Source: Paenibacillus typhae
GTDB taxonomy: Bacteria; Bacillota; Bacilli; Paenibacillales; Paenibacillaceae
Direction of reading: 5' to 3'
Assembly: GCF_900099765.1 (NCBI RefSeq)
Contig: NZ_FNDX01000038.1
Coordinates: forward strand, 1 to 61,273
Length of the DNA: 61,273 nucleotides
Position numbers and translations under genes: made by a program
The notes under the pieces: model-generated
Seen by the model: only the letters and a program-made list of their open reading frames with translations
What the model was told of the DNA's origin: nothing
Databases searched by the model: none
Shown here: positions 35,866 to 45,885 of the stretch, in pieces
Layout: each line of letters begins with the position of its first letter
Numbering within the stretch: the stretch's first letter is position 1

Positions 35866-36819
35866 TTGAAAGTTGCAAACGCTTCAAAGACAAATCAAAA
35901 TGCTCTACTAAGAAAGAATGAGCGCTTCGGGTTCCTCAAGCGTGACTGGCAGCTATATCTGCTGGTAGCGATTCCGCTGGCTTTTGTAATCGTATTCAAA
36001 TACTTCCCGATGGCCGGGCTTGTAATCGCTTTTAAGGATTATAAGATCGCAAGAGGCTTCTGGGGCAGTGAGTGGGTAGGCTTTCAAATATTCCAGGATA
36101 TTTTCGCCAAGCCTGATTTCACAAAAGCGATCCGTAATACGCTGCTGCTCAACATTCTTGATCTCATATTCAGCTTCACAATGCCGATTATTCTGGCCCT
36201 GATGCTGAATGAAGTCAAAAGTGTAAAATTCAAACGCGTGAACCAGACCCTGCTGTATCTGCCTCACTTCCTGTCCTGGGTTATTATCGGGGCAATTGCG
36301 TATCAGCTGCTTAGTGAAGGTGGTGGTGTCGTCAACAATCTGATTGAATTGATGGGCGGTACCCGGATACCTTTCCTTCAGGAGGATACGAACTGGCTGA
36401 TCAGCTATCTGGCCATCGGGGTATGGCAGAGCATGGGCTGGGGAACGATTATTTACCTGGCTGCAATCAGCGGCATTAACCCGGAAATGTATGAAGCGGC
36501 AACGGTCGATGGGGCGGGACGCTGGAGAAAGGTCTGGAATATTACCATTCCTTCGATCCGTGCAACCATTGTAACGCTGCTGATCATGAGTTTGGGTAAA
36601 GTCATGGAAGGCTCGTTCGAGCGGATCTGGTCGCTGCAGAATAAAGCCACTACAGAGTTCACAACGACCATACCGGTGCTGGTGTATCGTTGGGGGATCG
36701 AATCCGGTAACTTCAGCCGGGCGACAGCGGTTGGTTTATTCCAGTCCGTAATCGGAATCATTCTTGTCATTACGGCTGACCGCATTGCCAAAAAACTCGG
36801 CGAAGACGGTATTTTATAG
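35866..36819 (+). CDS. CUT1 sugar ABC transporter permease, LplB type
   Basis: A 317-residue permease with six membrane helices, starting after a ~25-residue cytoplasmic N-terminus. The EAA loop is EMYEAATVDGAGRWRKVWNI and the N-terminal YLLVAIPLAFVIVFKYFPMAG is typical of LplB/YtcP-type oligosaccharide permeases. TTG start with AGGAGGTGAG five bases upstream. It pairs with the following LplC-type permease and the lipoprotein; the ATPase is missing and is probably the shared MsmX-type protein encoded elsewhere. Confidence 0.9.
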   Translation: MKVANASKTNQNALLRKNERFGFLKRDWQLYLLVAIPLAFVIVFKYFPMAGLVIAFKDYKIARGFWGSEWVGFQIFQDIFAKPDFTKAIRNTLLLNILDLIFSFTMPIILALMLNEVKSVKFKRVNQTLLYLPHFLSWVIIGAIAYQLLSEGGGVVNNLIELMGGTRIPFLQEDTNWLISYLAIGVWQSMGWGTIIYLAAISGINPEMYEAATVDGAGRWRKVWNITIPSIRATIVTLLIMSLGKVMEGSFERIWSLQNKATTEFTTTIPVLVYRWGIESGNFSRATAVGLFQSVIGIILVITADRIAKKLGEDGIL

Positions 36820-36834
36820 AAAGGAGAGAACCCG

Positions 36835-37734
36835 ATGAGCGCATCAACCGGCAATCCTGCCGCACCAAGCAAAGGTCGTTTTGATATCTGGGATATTCTA
36901 ATCAAATTCGCTATTATTCTATTCTCACTAGCCTGTTTATTACCGTTCCTGCATGTGGTATCGAAGTCCATGAGCGCAGACTCTTTTGTCATTGCCAATC
37001 AAGTATTTCTGTGGCCAAAGGGCTTCACTCTGGAGGCATACAGCAAAATTTTTGCTGATGCGAGTATCCTCCGCTCCTTGTACATTTCGGTTATCGTAAC
37101 CGTAATGTTCACCGTGCTGGGAATGGTCCTGACCATCTGCGCAGCTTATCCGCTGTCCAGAGCCCAATTCAAGGGCAGCCGGGTCATCACCTTCTTCTTC
37201 CTGTTCACCATGTATTTCAGCGGAGGGATTATCCCGGATTACATGAACATTAACAATCTGGGTCTGATGGATACGATCTGGTCACTGGTTCTGCCGCTAT
37301 CCTTCAGCGCTTTTAACCTGCTGATTATGAAGACGTCACTGACAAGCAGTATTCCGGTGAGTCTGGAAGAATCTGCGCGGATCGACGGCGCCGGACATTT
37401 CCGGATTCTCTGGAGCATTGTGATTCCGCTCTCCAAGCCCATTATCGCTACACTGTCGCTCTTCTACGCGGTTGGCCGCTGGAACGCCTATCAGGACGCT
37501 CTGTTCTATATCAAGCATGCCACTGATCTGCGGCCGCTGCAGCTCAAGCTGTACTATCTGGTTATCCAGGCCAGCGAAAGCTTCCAGCTGGAAGCAACAA
37601 CAGTAACACTCAGTAATCCGGAAGTTCTTAAAGCGTCGGTCGTAGTCTTTGCCACTTTACCTATTCTCTGCGTCTATCCGTTTGTCCAGAAATACTTCGT
37701 TCAAGGTACGATGCTTGGCGCAGTCAAAGAGTAG
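36835..37734 (+). CDS. CUT1 sugar ABC transporter permease, LplC type
   Basis: A 299-residue permease, 15 bp after the LplB-type gene. It has six membrane helices, the EAA loop SLEESARIDGAGHFRILWSI and the conserved C-terminus VQKYFVQGTMLGAVKE of the MalG/LplC subfamily. Together with the preceding protein it forms the channel. GAAAGGAG precedes the ATG. Confidence 0.9.
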   Translation: MSASTGNPAAPSKGRFDIWDILIKFAIILFSLACLLPFLHVVSKSMSADSFVIANQVFLWPKGFTLEAYSKIFADASILRSLYISVIVTVMFTVLGMVLTICAAYPLSRAQFKGSRVITFFFLFTMYFSGGIIPDYMNINNLGLMDTIWSLVLPLSFSAFNLLIMKTSLTSSIPVSLEESARIDGAGHFRILWSIVIPLSKPIIATLSLFYAVGRWNAYQDALFYIKHATDLRPLQLKLYYLVIQASESFQLEATTVTLSNPEVLKASVVVFATLPILCVYPFVQKYFVQGTMLGAVKE

Positions 37735-37791
37735 TTGTAAAATCCGCAAGCAGCAGTTATACAGTCCGAAAACTTAAATGGGGGTATTACA

Positions 37792-39423
37792 ATGAACAAA
37801 AAGGGTTTTGTATCCTTAATGATGGCATCTGTCATGACAGCCGGCATGCTGGCCGGTTGCTCCGGAAACAACAACAATAACAGTGCGGGAAGCAGCAATG
37901 CGCCTGCGAATAACCTGGCTGAAGGCGAATTCGCCGATTATTCTCAGGGCTTTAAGGAAAAGGTGACCCTTGATATCCCGGTCTATGAACGTGCGTTCGA
38001 AGGCTGGAATGTAACCGATAACTACTATACCCGCTGGGTACAATCCGAGTTCGGTGACAAATACAACATCGAGGTCAACTATGTTCCGATTACCCGCAGC
38101 AGTGAAGTAACCGATTACGAGCAGCTGCTGGCGTCACACAAAGCTCCGGACATTATTTTCCACTATGATATGCCGCAGGCGCTGACTTATTACGGCGAGG
38201 ATGTTTTGCAGCCGCTTAATTATGAAGAAATAGAAAATTATGCTCCTACTTACTGGGCCAACATGGGTGAAACCATTAAGCAGTACGGCACAGTGGACGA
38301 TCAGAATATCTTCTTCTTCGCAGCACGTCCGGAAGCAGACAACTTCGTCAACATGATCCGTAAGGACTGGGTTGAGAAGGTTGGCATGAAGGTAGAAGAC
38401 CTGACCTCCCTCGAGAAATATAATGAAATGCTGGTAAAATGGAAAGAAGCCGGACTTGGCGTGACTGCCGGCAACCTGCTCCAGAACAACTTTAACTACA
38501 ACTATGCCTTCCGTGAATGGCCGGTTGATCAAGAATACCGTGCGCTGTACTCCGATCTGAGTGTGGCTGACTTCACTACTGCAGATACCGAGCGTTTCTT
38601 GCGCAACCTGAACTATCAGTACAACAACGGCCTGATCGACAAAGAATTCTATCTCCGCAGCGACGACAACAAGGTTAAAGCTGAATTTGTTGCCGGCAAG
38701 ACAGGTACTTATGCAACCTATCTGACCAACAACGCAGACGTTTTCGCAGCTACTTTGGCTAACAATCCGGAAGCAGAATTTGCTGTGATCCCTACTTATG
38801 CATTGGTTCCTGAAGGCAATAAGCCACAGCAGCGTGCCTACTGGCCGTTCGGCTTCATTATGGGGATTAACTATGAAACCTCTGCCGAAGAACGCGCTGC
38901 AGTGTGGATGTACCTGGAATGGCTGAGCCAGCCGGAGAACCTGTTCAAATTCCAGAACGGGGTGGAAGGCGAGAACTATACGCTTGATGCAGAAGGTATT
39001 GCAGTGAAGAACCCTGATTACAAGGGCGAATCCGTCTTGGCACAGAACAACAACAAAGACTACTGGGCACTGGTAACTGAAATCGCTCAATATCAGGATG
39101 CCGAGAAAACACTGAAATCCAACATGCGTAACTGGTCACCAGCCGGTTATGAGTATCTGGCTGAAGATATGGTGAAATACTATAATGAAGCTGCTGAATT
39201 CCGTACACCGGACGCTATGTTCACCACTGTTCTTGAAAAGGTTAACGAGTATAAAGCGGATCTGAACTCCCTGTTCCAGGATCTCTACGTGAAGACCGTT
39301 CTGGCACCGGAAGCTGAATTCGATGCTGTCTATGCTGAAGCCAAGGAAGCGTACCTGAATGCAGGCTATCAGGAGATTCTTGACGAGAAGCAGGCTGCGA
39401 TCGACGCTGGCAAGTTCCGTTAA
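37792..39423 (+). CDS. Extracellular solute-binding lipoprotein, LipO type
   Basis: A 543-residue lipoprotein: signal peptide with lipobox MTAGMLAGC (cysteine at residue 23), an N/S-rich linker and the large CUT1 solute-binding fold of LipO/YtcQ size. It captures the oligosaccharide for the two upstream permeases. Last gene of the operon; a terminator follows. A good ribosome binding site (GGGGG) precedes the ATG. Confidence 0.9.
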   Translation: MNKKGFVSLMMASVMTAGMLAGCSGNNNNNSAGSSNAPANNLAEGEFADYSQGFKEKVTLDIPVYERAFEGWNVTDNYYTRWVQSEFGDKYNIEVNYVPITRSSEVTDYEQLLASHKAPDIIFHYDMPQALTYYGEDVLQPLNYEEIENYAPTYWANMGETIKQYGTVDDQNIFFFAARPEADNFVNMIRKDWVEKVGMKVEDLTSLEKYNEMLVKWKEAGLGVTAGNLLQNNFNYNYAFREWPVDQEYRALYSDLSVADFTTADTERFLRNLNYQYNNGLIDKEFYLRSDDNKVKAEFVAGKTGTYATYLTNNADVFAATLANNPEAEFAVIPTYALVPEGNKPQQRAYWPFGFIMGINYETSAEERAAVWMYLEWLSQPENLFKFQNGVEGENYTLDAEGIAVKNPDYKGESVLAQNNNKDYWALVTEIAQYQDAEKTLKSNMRNWSPAGYEYLAEDMVKYYNEAAEFRTPDAMFTTVLEKVNEYKADLNSLFQDLYVKTVLAPEAEFDAVYAEAKEAYLNAGYQEILDEKQAAIDAGKFR

Positions 39424-39465
39424 GATTACAGTATAGGACTAACTGAATAGAGATATTTATGAAAA

Positions 39466-39514
39466 ATAACCCCCGCGGATCTCCACAGTAGTGGAGGTTT
39501 GGCGGGGGTTTTAG
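39466..39514 (+). terminator. Terminator after LipO-type gene
   Basis: AACCCCCGC (39468-39476) pairs with GCGGGGGTT (39502-39510) with an inner CTCCAC/GTGGAG stem, followed by TT. Confidence 0.88.
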
Positions 39515-39554
39515 ATATAAGTCCACAGCCCGTACCTATTTCTCCCGTACAGGC

Positions 39555-39581
39555 ACTTCTGGGCACTGACCCACATACAAT
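39555..39581 (+). promoter_or_regulatory. Mother-cell sigma (SigE/SigK) promoter of sigK
   Basis: CATACAATA (39573-39581) matches the SigK -10 consensus CATANNNTA and also the SigE -10 box; an AC (39555-39556) sits 16 bp upstream as the SigK -35 element. It lies 72 bp before the sigK start and fits autoregulation in the mother cell. Confidence 0.55.
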
Positions 39582-39652
39582 AAAAGGACCATGAACCCGT
39601 AGTTCTCATCATAGACCGGTTTCATTGTACATGTGCGGGAGGTGTCGCCAAG

Positions 39653-40354
39653 TTGCCAGGGATCATAAGTACAATCGCGCTGCTGATTAAAGAGTTAACG
39701 CTGCTGGTGTCGTATGTAAGGAACAATGCTTTTCCACAACCACTCTCCGAGCAGGATGAAAGCAAATACTTAGGCATGATGGCTGAGGGTGATGCTAAAG
39801 CTCGCAACCTATTAATTGAACATAATCTGCGCTTGGTAGCCCACATAGTAAAAAAATTCGACAATACAGGGGAAGACATGGAGGATCTCATCTCCATTGG
39901 CACTATCGGGTTGATTAAAGCGATCGAGAGCTACCGCCCTAACAAGGGGACAAAGCTTGCCACTTTTGCGGCACGATGTATCGAGAATGAGATATTAATG
40001 CACCTGCGTTCGCTGAAAAAAACACGGAAAGACGTATCTCTCCACGATCCAATCGGGACAGATAAAGAGGGGAATGAGATTACCCTGATCGATATTCTCG
40101 GCTCGGAGACGGATGATGTAATTAAAGAAGTTGATCTAAAGATTGAGAAGAGTAAAATATATAGGAATCTTGATATTCTGGACGAGAGGGAGAAAGAGGT
40201 CGTCGTCGGCCGCTTCGGCCTGGACACCGGCGGTGAAGAGCGGACACAGCGTGAGATTGCCAAAGACCTCGGCATTAGCCGGAGTTATGTTTCGAGAATT
40301 GAAAAAAGAGCGCTGATGAAGCTTTATCATGAGTTTTATAAGGCGAAACGATAA
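39653..40354 (+). CDS. sigK: RNA polymerase sporulation sigma factor SigK (pro-SigK)
   Basis: A 233-residue sigma-70 factor directing late mother-cell sporulation genes. The first ~20 residues (IISTIALLIKELTLLVSYVRNNAFPQPLS region) are the hydrophobic pro-sequence removed by SpoIVFB; then region 2 (RNLLIEHNLRLVAHIVKKFD, DLISIGTIGLIKAIESY) and region 4 (REIAKDLGISRSYVSRIEKRAL). The start is TTG at 39653, eight bases after GGGAGGTG. The gene is full-length in one piece, so there is no skin-type element splitting it. It confirms an endospore former. Confidence 0.95.
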   Translation: MPGIISTIALLIKELTLLVSYVRNNAFPQPLSEQDESKYLGMMAEGDAKARNLLIEHNLRLVAHIVKKFDNTGEDMEDLISIGTIGLIKAIESYRPNKGTKLATFAARCIENEILMHLRSLKKTRKDVSLHDPIGTDKEGNEITLIDILGSETDDVIKEVDLKIEKSKIYRNLDILDEREKEVVVGRFGLDTGGEERTQREIAKDLGISRSYVSRIEKRALMKLYHEFYKAKR

Positions 40355-40558
40355 CTCCTAAAAGCGACTTGTCTTCGGATGGGTTGCTTTTATTTATAAA
40401 ATACGTAGTGTACATAATTGAGCAAAACTCAATTATATCATCTCCATGTTTAATTGTTACATACGTATAATAAACACCAAAAAAGCGCGTAAAGATTACA
40501 AATGAAAGAAAGCAGATAGTGAATTGGTGTTCAGAAAAGAATCTTAATTGAATAACAA
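40355..40558. other. AT-rich spacer after sigK
   Basis: No gene. A hairpin-like AAAAGCGACTTG...GGGTTGCTTTTATTT at about 40358-40394 can serve as terminator of sigK. The rest is AT-rich and featureless up to the 25-bp repeat at 40559. Confidence 0.4.
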
Positions 40559-40583
40559 CACAAATGAAGTATAGTGGCCCTAC
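40559..40583 (+). repeat. 25-bp direct repeat, left copy
   Basis: A 25-base sequence beginning CACAAATGAAG and ending GGCCCTAC is present here and, identical and in the same orientation, at 57508-57532. Bases immediately outside differ. It abuts the truncated end of the aldo/keto reductase remnant here and a tRNA-Leu remnant there. Confidence 0.85.
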
Positions 40584-40843
40584 TGGATGTTACCAAATTT
40601 TACTGCGATAAAAACTTACTCACGGTTTGCCCCCTGCAGCGCCTCCTTAATCAGCAGTTCATTATGACCAGATCCATAAATGTCTATCAAAGAGCGTAAC
40701 ACCTGTCATAATAGCGGCCTGGATCGTAGCAACGCTTTCCTGTCGATCCGCATTCCTGTAATCCGATGACATCCCCATGGAGCCCAACCCAACGGCAGAT
40801 AATTCTACAATGCTATTTCCATGCTTACATTTACGCATTCCCT
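40584..40843 (-). pseudogene. Aldo/keto reductase, N-terminal remnant with frameshifts
   Basis: On the minus strand the first ~55 codons read RKCKHGNSIVELSAVGLGSM and MTGVTLFD, the N-terminus of aldo/keto reductases (YajO/YhdN type). After LFD a frame change occurs; the continuation DIYGSGHNELLIKEALQGAN is in another frame, and FIAVKFGN in a third. Homology stops at the 25-bp repeat, so about 80 percent of the gene is lost. Not functional. Confidence 0.75.
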
Positions 40844-40859
40844 TGTTCTCCAAGGTAAT

Positions 40860-41030
40860 AATTCTAATCGCGATCAGGTGAACCCAGGTTTAACTTAAGT
40901 ATGTTATATTCTCTAAGAAAAGGGCACTGGTATCCCTCAGGTGACATGGTTAAATGAAGTAAGCTGTTTAATAGTTGACCCGTTTGCCTGAAGACAAAAA
41001 AGCGATGTGATGTAACTACGAGCATTAACG
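40860..41030. other. Upstream remnant of the aldo/keto reductase pseudogene
   Basis: Holds no gene. On the minus strand ACTTAAGTTAAACCTGGGTT at about 40886-40905 resembles the palindromic long-spacer promoters served by MerR-type regulators, as is frequent before aldo/keto reductase genes; this is a weak reading. Confidence 0.25.
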
Positions 41031-41031
41031 C

Positions 41032-41099
41032 ACAAACAAGCTCCCTCGCTGGTCTGGCGTTTCATTTGCCGGATGCTCTGGAGGGAGCTTGTCGTTTGT
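41032..41099 (-). terminator. Long hairpin after the SLH-anchored EEP gene
   Basis: ACAAACAAGCTCCCTC (41032-41047) pairs with GAGGGAGCTTG plus CGTTTGT (41081-41099) over a 33-base loop; on the minus strand it closes the gene that stops at 41116. The T tract is short. Confidence 0.6.
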
Positions 41100-41115
41100 C
41101 AGGTTTATTTGGTTT

Positions 41116-44100
41116 CTATTTCAAGCTGTGGAGCAGATTGTACAGCACCTGAACGCTTTCGGCGCGGGTTAGCTGTTCTTGCGGCGCAAATTGGCCGTCG
41201 CCCCGGCCTTGGAGCAATCCTGCTGCGCTGGCAGCCGCTACGGCGCCGCCGGCCCATGCGCCGATCTGATCGGCGTCGGCAAACCCGTTTTGCGCCGGGC
41301 TTGCAAGCGGCTGGCCCGCCTTCAGTTCATAGGCGCGGACCAGCATGACCGCCATTTCCTGCCGGGTGACGGTGCCTTCCGGCTCGTATCCGCTGCCGCT
41401 CCGGCCCTTGACCAGGCCGGCCTGTGCCGCGGTCTCTACCGCTGAAGCATACCAGGCTTCGTGCGGCACATCGGCAAAGCCGGCGGTGTTGCCGCTGCCG
41501 GAAGCCGGGTCCAGCCCCAGCAGCCGCACCAGCATGGCGGCGAACTCGGCCCGGGTTAGCGCCTTCTGCGGCTCAAACCGGGTGTCGCCAACGCCTTCGA
41601 TGACATGCTTGGCCGCAATCCGCGCGATAACTGTGCGGGCCCAGTGATGATCGCCCACATCCAAGAAGCTGCGGCTGTACGCCAGAACCGCGTATTGTCC
41701 GTTCAGCGGGACTTCAGCAGCAATCTCGCCGCCGCTCCACCGGCCTCCGGCGTAAACGGGCGCGCCGCCGGTTCCGATGGCGTATACGCCCAGCAGCTCC
41801 GGATCGGCAATGCTGTCTGCGCCTGCCTTGAGGGTCAGTGTAACCGTCTCATTCTCCAAGGCGGAGGCTGAGGTTGAGACAAGGAGATTGCCGCTTGAGT
41901 CCGCCGCCCCGGCTTCGAGGCTGTAGACGCCGCCGGCCGCGGTCCATTCTACAGCCCCCGGCACGTTGGCCCGCTGCGTCGCCTGCGTTATTAACCCGGA
42001 ATCGGCGGCGGCCGCCGTAATCCGGATCTGCGCCGCCTGCGCGCCTTCTCCGGCCGCAGCGAGCAGCTTGCGCAGGGTTTGCCCGCTAAGCTCAAGAACC
42101 AGCGCTTCCTTCACCAGCTTTAGCGTACCGCTTGCTGCTACGGTCCCGGCTGCATCCGCCGGCAGCAGCAGCGTCTCCTTTTCTGGGCTCCACTGAACCG
42201 TGAAGCTTCCCGCGCCCTCCGGCTTCAGATCCGCTTGGACCAACTGCTGAACTCCCGCGGGCAGCCCGGGAACAGCAACCGGCGCGATAGGCGCAGGAGT
42301 TTCGGGATTCGGATTGCCGGGAGGATTCGCGGATGCGGCAATAATGACAGTGCGGGTGACTTCCGCCGCCGTGTTGCCCGCCGTATCCTGCACATTGTAA
42401 TGAACCTTGTAGGTGGCTTCGGTAACGGTACGGATTTCGTCCGCCGGAAGTCCGTTCCAACTGAAGGCGGTGATGATCCGGTCCGTTATATCTCCATCCC
42501 GGTCATCCGAGGCCTGTGCGCCGGCATCGGAATAATCCGCGCCCACATCCACGGTTACGGGATTTTGCCCCAGCAAAGCAATGACCGGTTTCACCGTATC
42601 CCCGCCTTCGGAGGGAGCCGTTCCGAGTTGTTCAAACACCAGGTAATCGATATTTCCGACATACGTGCGTTCGGTGGAAAAGCTAAGAATGAGATCATGT
42701 ACGCCGGTCACGGATTGTTCGACGGTTCCCGTATACGGCAGATACGTGTTGTAGTTGTCGGGCGCATCGGGAGCGACCGCAGCGGTCAGCGTGCCGATTC
42801 TGTGGGCCTCGTCAACGGTGTCCGCATAGAGGGTGACCGTTCCTCCGCAGTTCGAGCTTTTCAGCGCCATGTTCATGACAAAGCTCTGGATGCCGCTCAT
42901 TCCGAAATCTACGGAGCTCAGGGTCAGGCTGCTGCCGTCAACCACATCGCCGATATAATTAAAGCCGTTGGTCAGATTGCTCGATAAGCCCGTAGCTGCT
43001 GCTGCGGCTTTCTTGGCATTGGGCGTTTTGCCTGCTCCGGGGGTAAACAGGGAGGCCCATTCCCCTTCAATAGAACTGAAAGCCGAAACTTTGTACTGGG
43101 TCGATAAGACCGGCGTCGCATAGCTGTCAAATAATTTGTAGTTTGAATACACGGAGGCTTGAACGGTAAAGTCGCCGTATTTCAATACGTTAATCTGGCC
43201 GGTGGTTTCATGTACAGCCGCGATATCGGGACGGGACGATGACCATTTGATTGAAAAATCGGCATCCGACGGCAGGTAGTCCGCTTCTGCGCTGAGGGTG
43301 TAGGTGTTTTTTTTCCGGGTGGCATTCAGCGCAGTGTCTGCCGTGAGCGGTTCACCGTCCAGCTTGAAGGAGATCGCGGTCAGTTCCGCCAGGTCCGCTT
43401 TGGCTACATACGGATGGAAGACGAAATAATCCAGATTCCCCACATAGGTCTTTCCGGCGTTCGGCCGGAAGACCAGCGTTACATGATGCGTGCCCGTAAT
43501 CCGCTCGCTGAAGCTGCAGGTAAACGTCTTAAACACGCTCCAGTCGGCCGCCGTCGGCGTTGTGGTAAGGGAACCGATTTTTCGGGCGCCCGTCAGACTG
43601 CCGTCGGAGCTTCCGTCAATGTAAATATCGACAGAGCCAGAGGCGTTGCTTTCTTTTACGGCAGCGGAGAACACCGCGGAGTCCGCTCCGTCATCACCGA
43701 ACTGGACATTGGAGTAGAAGGCCCATGATCCGGCCAGGGAACCGCCCAGATTGTCGCCTTCGGCATGCACCAGTGAATAGGTGTCATATTCGCCCGCTTC
43801 GATCCGGGTATAGGCATCCTTGGGCTCGTTGCCGACTCTCTTGTCATAGACGCCGGGCGATGCATAGGACAGCTCAAGTACGTCCGATGCGCCGGCGGTC
43901 GTCTGCCCCTCGACATATTTGAATTTGAACAACTGGCTTGTCGTCAGATCTTTCGCGGAGATCGACTTATAGGAGGAGACCGAAACGGACGGGCCGTTAA
44001 ACGCTGAATTTGTGGATTTTTTCGTCCAGCCGTAAGCTTGACCGTCCGAATCTTTGGCATAGGCAATGCGCATGCCTCTGTCCTTGTTCGCGCCCATGGT

Positions 44101-45750
44101 GAAGGAGGCGGTCTGGTTAGGATCGGAGGCGGAGACGGAGTACCCCTTAAAGGCTTGCGAGGTTCCGACAATCAGGAGGTTATCCTCCGTCAGGCTGGTG
44201 TAATAGTGGGTGTTAAAGTCGGCAACGGTCGGTTCATGGGCGAATACCCCATCCGTGTTATAGGTAAACCAGAACACGACGGAAGCGCCGGGCCGGATAA
44301 TCCGGTTCTCCGGCAATTCCAGCCGGCCCTCCCAGTTGACGGAGGCATCTCCGCCGATATTTCCCCAAAGGAAGGCATAGTCATCCGTGGACAGCGACTT
44401 CGTGCCGGCATTGGTGACTTCAAAATATTTGAAGCCCGGACTTGCATTGGGATAAATTTCCGAGATGATCGGATGGGCTTCGCCGGATTCCCGGACCAGG
44501 TTCAAGGTATAGATGGTCGTACGTCCGGCGGCATCCGTTACGTAGAGGAGTATGGAGGCCGTGGCTTCCGCCATATCGAAGCTCAGGCTGCTTTGTCCGC
44601 CGGACTCCGCAGAAACCGGATACGGGGCGTTATTGTGGCTTGCGCTGACGGTATACTCCGCGTTGTGCTTCAGCGTCAGGGACAATTGGCCTTCCGATAA
44701 ATACAGGTTGTAGGCAAAGCGGTCGCCGGAAAAATCCGAAACCGCGTTCTGGTTGACCTCAATGCCGTCCAGCTTCGGCATATGATGCAGCGACAGCTCG
44801 GCGTATACTGCCGAATGATCGGAAAGATACGGATTGGAGATGATGTCATGCTTATATACGCCGATATTTCCCGCCGAGATAAAAATATGGTCGATGACGT
44901 CTTTGGTTTCCCCGTGATAGTTTTCACCGAATCCGGCAGAGCTGGGGAGCGTCGAATAGGTATTCGACACGTATTTGGCGTTCAGATACCCGTTGCTCCC
45001 GTCGGCCAGATATTGATAGGCCCCCGATTGCTCCGTCGAGTTGATATCTCCCGTCAGAACGACGGGCGCGTTATAGATGGCCGCCAGTTCATCGGCCGTA
45101 CTCTTGACCTGAATGGAACACAGCCGCTGGACGTAGTCCGAGCTTTGATGGTCATAATGGGAATTGACCTGGATGTATGCGATTTCATTTGTGCCTTTGG
45201 TTTTGAAAACGGCATAGGACATGACGCGGGAATTGGACATACCCTTATACAGCAGTTTGCCCTGGGCGTCGAGGATATCCGTGTATTTGGACGTTTTGAT
45301 GTCCGGCGTCTCCGAGAACCAGTACCCGCCGAATTTTTCGATATCATATAAATCGCTTCGGTAAAGAATGGGCGAATACTCGCTGTAACCGCTTGTCAAA
45401 GCGGTTGTCCCGTCCTCGGCTTTCGTGCCGGTTACGGCATAGGTTGCTCCATTCTGATAGTTATAGGCACTTACGTAGTCATTTAAATAATTAAGCCAAT
45501 CCTGGGTAACCTCATTTAAACCCATGGAATCCGGCTGTTTCCCGTCGATCAGAGCCGTAAGCATTTGTCCCCGGCTTTGTCCGTTGTATTCCCGTTCAAT
45601 GGGCTGGTTCAGACTCGTCAGCACATTGAAGCTCATAATCTTCAATTTGGCCTCGCCCGCCTGCGCGCTTGCGCCCGATACGCCCATACCGGCGAACATA
45701 GAAACCAGCATGACTGCCGACAGCATATAGGCTATCGCTTTCCTTCTCAC
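41116..45750 (-). CDS. SLH-anchored secreted EEP-fold phosphodiesterase/nuclease, multidomain
   Basis: A 1544-residue surface protein. Signal peptide 1-31 (ending SGASAQA); endonuclease/exonuclease/phosphatase domain ~36-330 with all catalytic motifs: N in MSFNVLT, E in GLNEVTQD, H in VNSHYDHQ, D/N in LTGDINST, D-H in VIDHIF and SDH in YLSDHSAVYAEL. Then a cadherin-like sheet domain, a lamin-tail-like domain (ISEIYPNASPGFKYFEVTN), two CBM6-like domains (each ending YVGN(L/I)DY..F), a DUF5011 Ig-like domain and three SLH repeats (~1360-1544) that attach it to the wall. It hydrolyses phosphodiesters outside the cell: DNA or a phosphate-linked glycan. GTG at 45750 has AGGAGGG six bases upstream. 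A cre site lies upstream. Confidence 0.88.
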   Translation of the reverse strand: MRRKAIAYMLSAVMLVSMFAGMGVSGASAQAGEAKLKIMSFNVLTSLNQPIEREYNGQSRGQMLTALIDGKQPDSMGLNEVTQDWLNYLNDYVSAYNYQNGATYAVTGTKAEDGTTALTSGYSEYSPILYRSDLYDIEKFGGYWFSETPDIKTSKYTDILDAQGKLLYKGMSNSRVMSYAVFKTKGTNEIAYIQVNSHYDHQSSDYVQRLCSIQVKSTADELAAIYNAPVVLTGDINSTEQSGAYQYLADGSNGYLNAKYVSNTYSTLPSSAGFGENYHGETKDVIDHIFISAGNIGVYKHDIISNPYLSDHSAVYAELSLHHMPKLDGIEVNQNAVSDFSGDRFAYNLYLSEGQLSLTLKHNAEYTVSASHNNAPYPVSAESGGQSSLSFDMAEATASILLYVTDAAGRTTIYTLNLVRESGEAHPIISEIYPNASPGFKYFEVTNAGTKSLSTDDYAFLWGNIGGDASVNWEGRLELPENRIIRPGASVVFWFTYNTDGVFAHEPTVADFNTHYYTSLTEDNLLIVGTSQAFKGYSVSASDPNQTASFTMGANKDRGMRIAYAKDSDGQAYGWTKKSTNSAFNGPSVSVSSYKSISAKDLTTSQLFKFKYVEGQTTAGASDVLELSYASPGVYDKRVGNEPKDAYTRIEAGEYDTYSLVHAEGDNLGGSLAGSWAFYSNVQFGDDGADSAVFSAAVKESNASGSVDIYIDGSSDGSLTGARKIGSLTTTPTAADWSVFKTFTCSFSERITGTHHVTLVFRPNAGKTYVGNLDYFVFHPYVAKADLAELTAISFKLDGEPLTADTALNATRKKNTYTLSAEADYLPSDADFSIKWSSSRPDIAAVHETTGQINVLKYGDFTVQASVYSNYKLFDSYATPVLSTQYKVSAFSSIEGEWASLFTPGAGKTPNAKKAAAAATGLSSNLTNGFNYIGDVVDGSSLTLSSVDFGMSGIQSFVMNMALKSSNCGGTVTLYADTVDEAHRIGTLTAAVAPDAPDNYNTYLPYTGTVEQSVTGVHDLILSFSTERTYVGNIDYLVFEQLGTAPSEGGDTVKPVIALLGQNPVTVDVGADYSDAGAQASDDRDGDITDRIITAFSWNGLPADEIRTVTEATYKVHYNVQDTAGNTAAEVTRTVIIAASANPPGNPNPETPAPIAPVAVPGLPAGVQQLVQADLKPEGAGSFTVQWSPEKETLLLPADAAGTVAASGTLKLVKEALVLELSGQTLRKLLAAAGEGAQAAQIRITAAAADSGLITQATQRANVPGAVEWTAAGGVYSLEAGAADSSGNLLVSTSASALENETVTLTLKAGADSIADPELLGVYAIGTGGAPVYAGGRWSGGEIAAEVPLNGQYAVLAYSRSFLDVGDHHWARTVIARIAAKHVIEGVGDTRFEPQKALTRAEFAAMLVRLLGLDPASGSGNTAGFADVPHEAWYASAVETAAQAGLVKGRSGSGYEPEGTVTRQEMAVMLVRAYELKAGQPLASPAQNGFADADQIGAWAGGAVAAASAAGLLQGRGDGQFAPQEQLTRAESVQVLYNLLHSLK

Positions 45751-45885
45751 ATGAATCCCTCCTGATTGTGATCGATTTTCGCTCTGCCGAAGCAGCACTG
45801 CTCCATCATAGTCAGAAGTCCGCGGGAGGTCTATTTTAAAAACCGGATTTCCTTTCACTATTTCGCCAATTGGCCTTCAAAAAAA

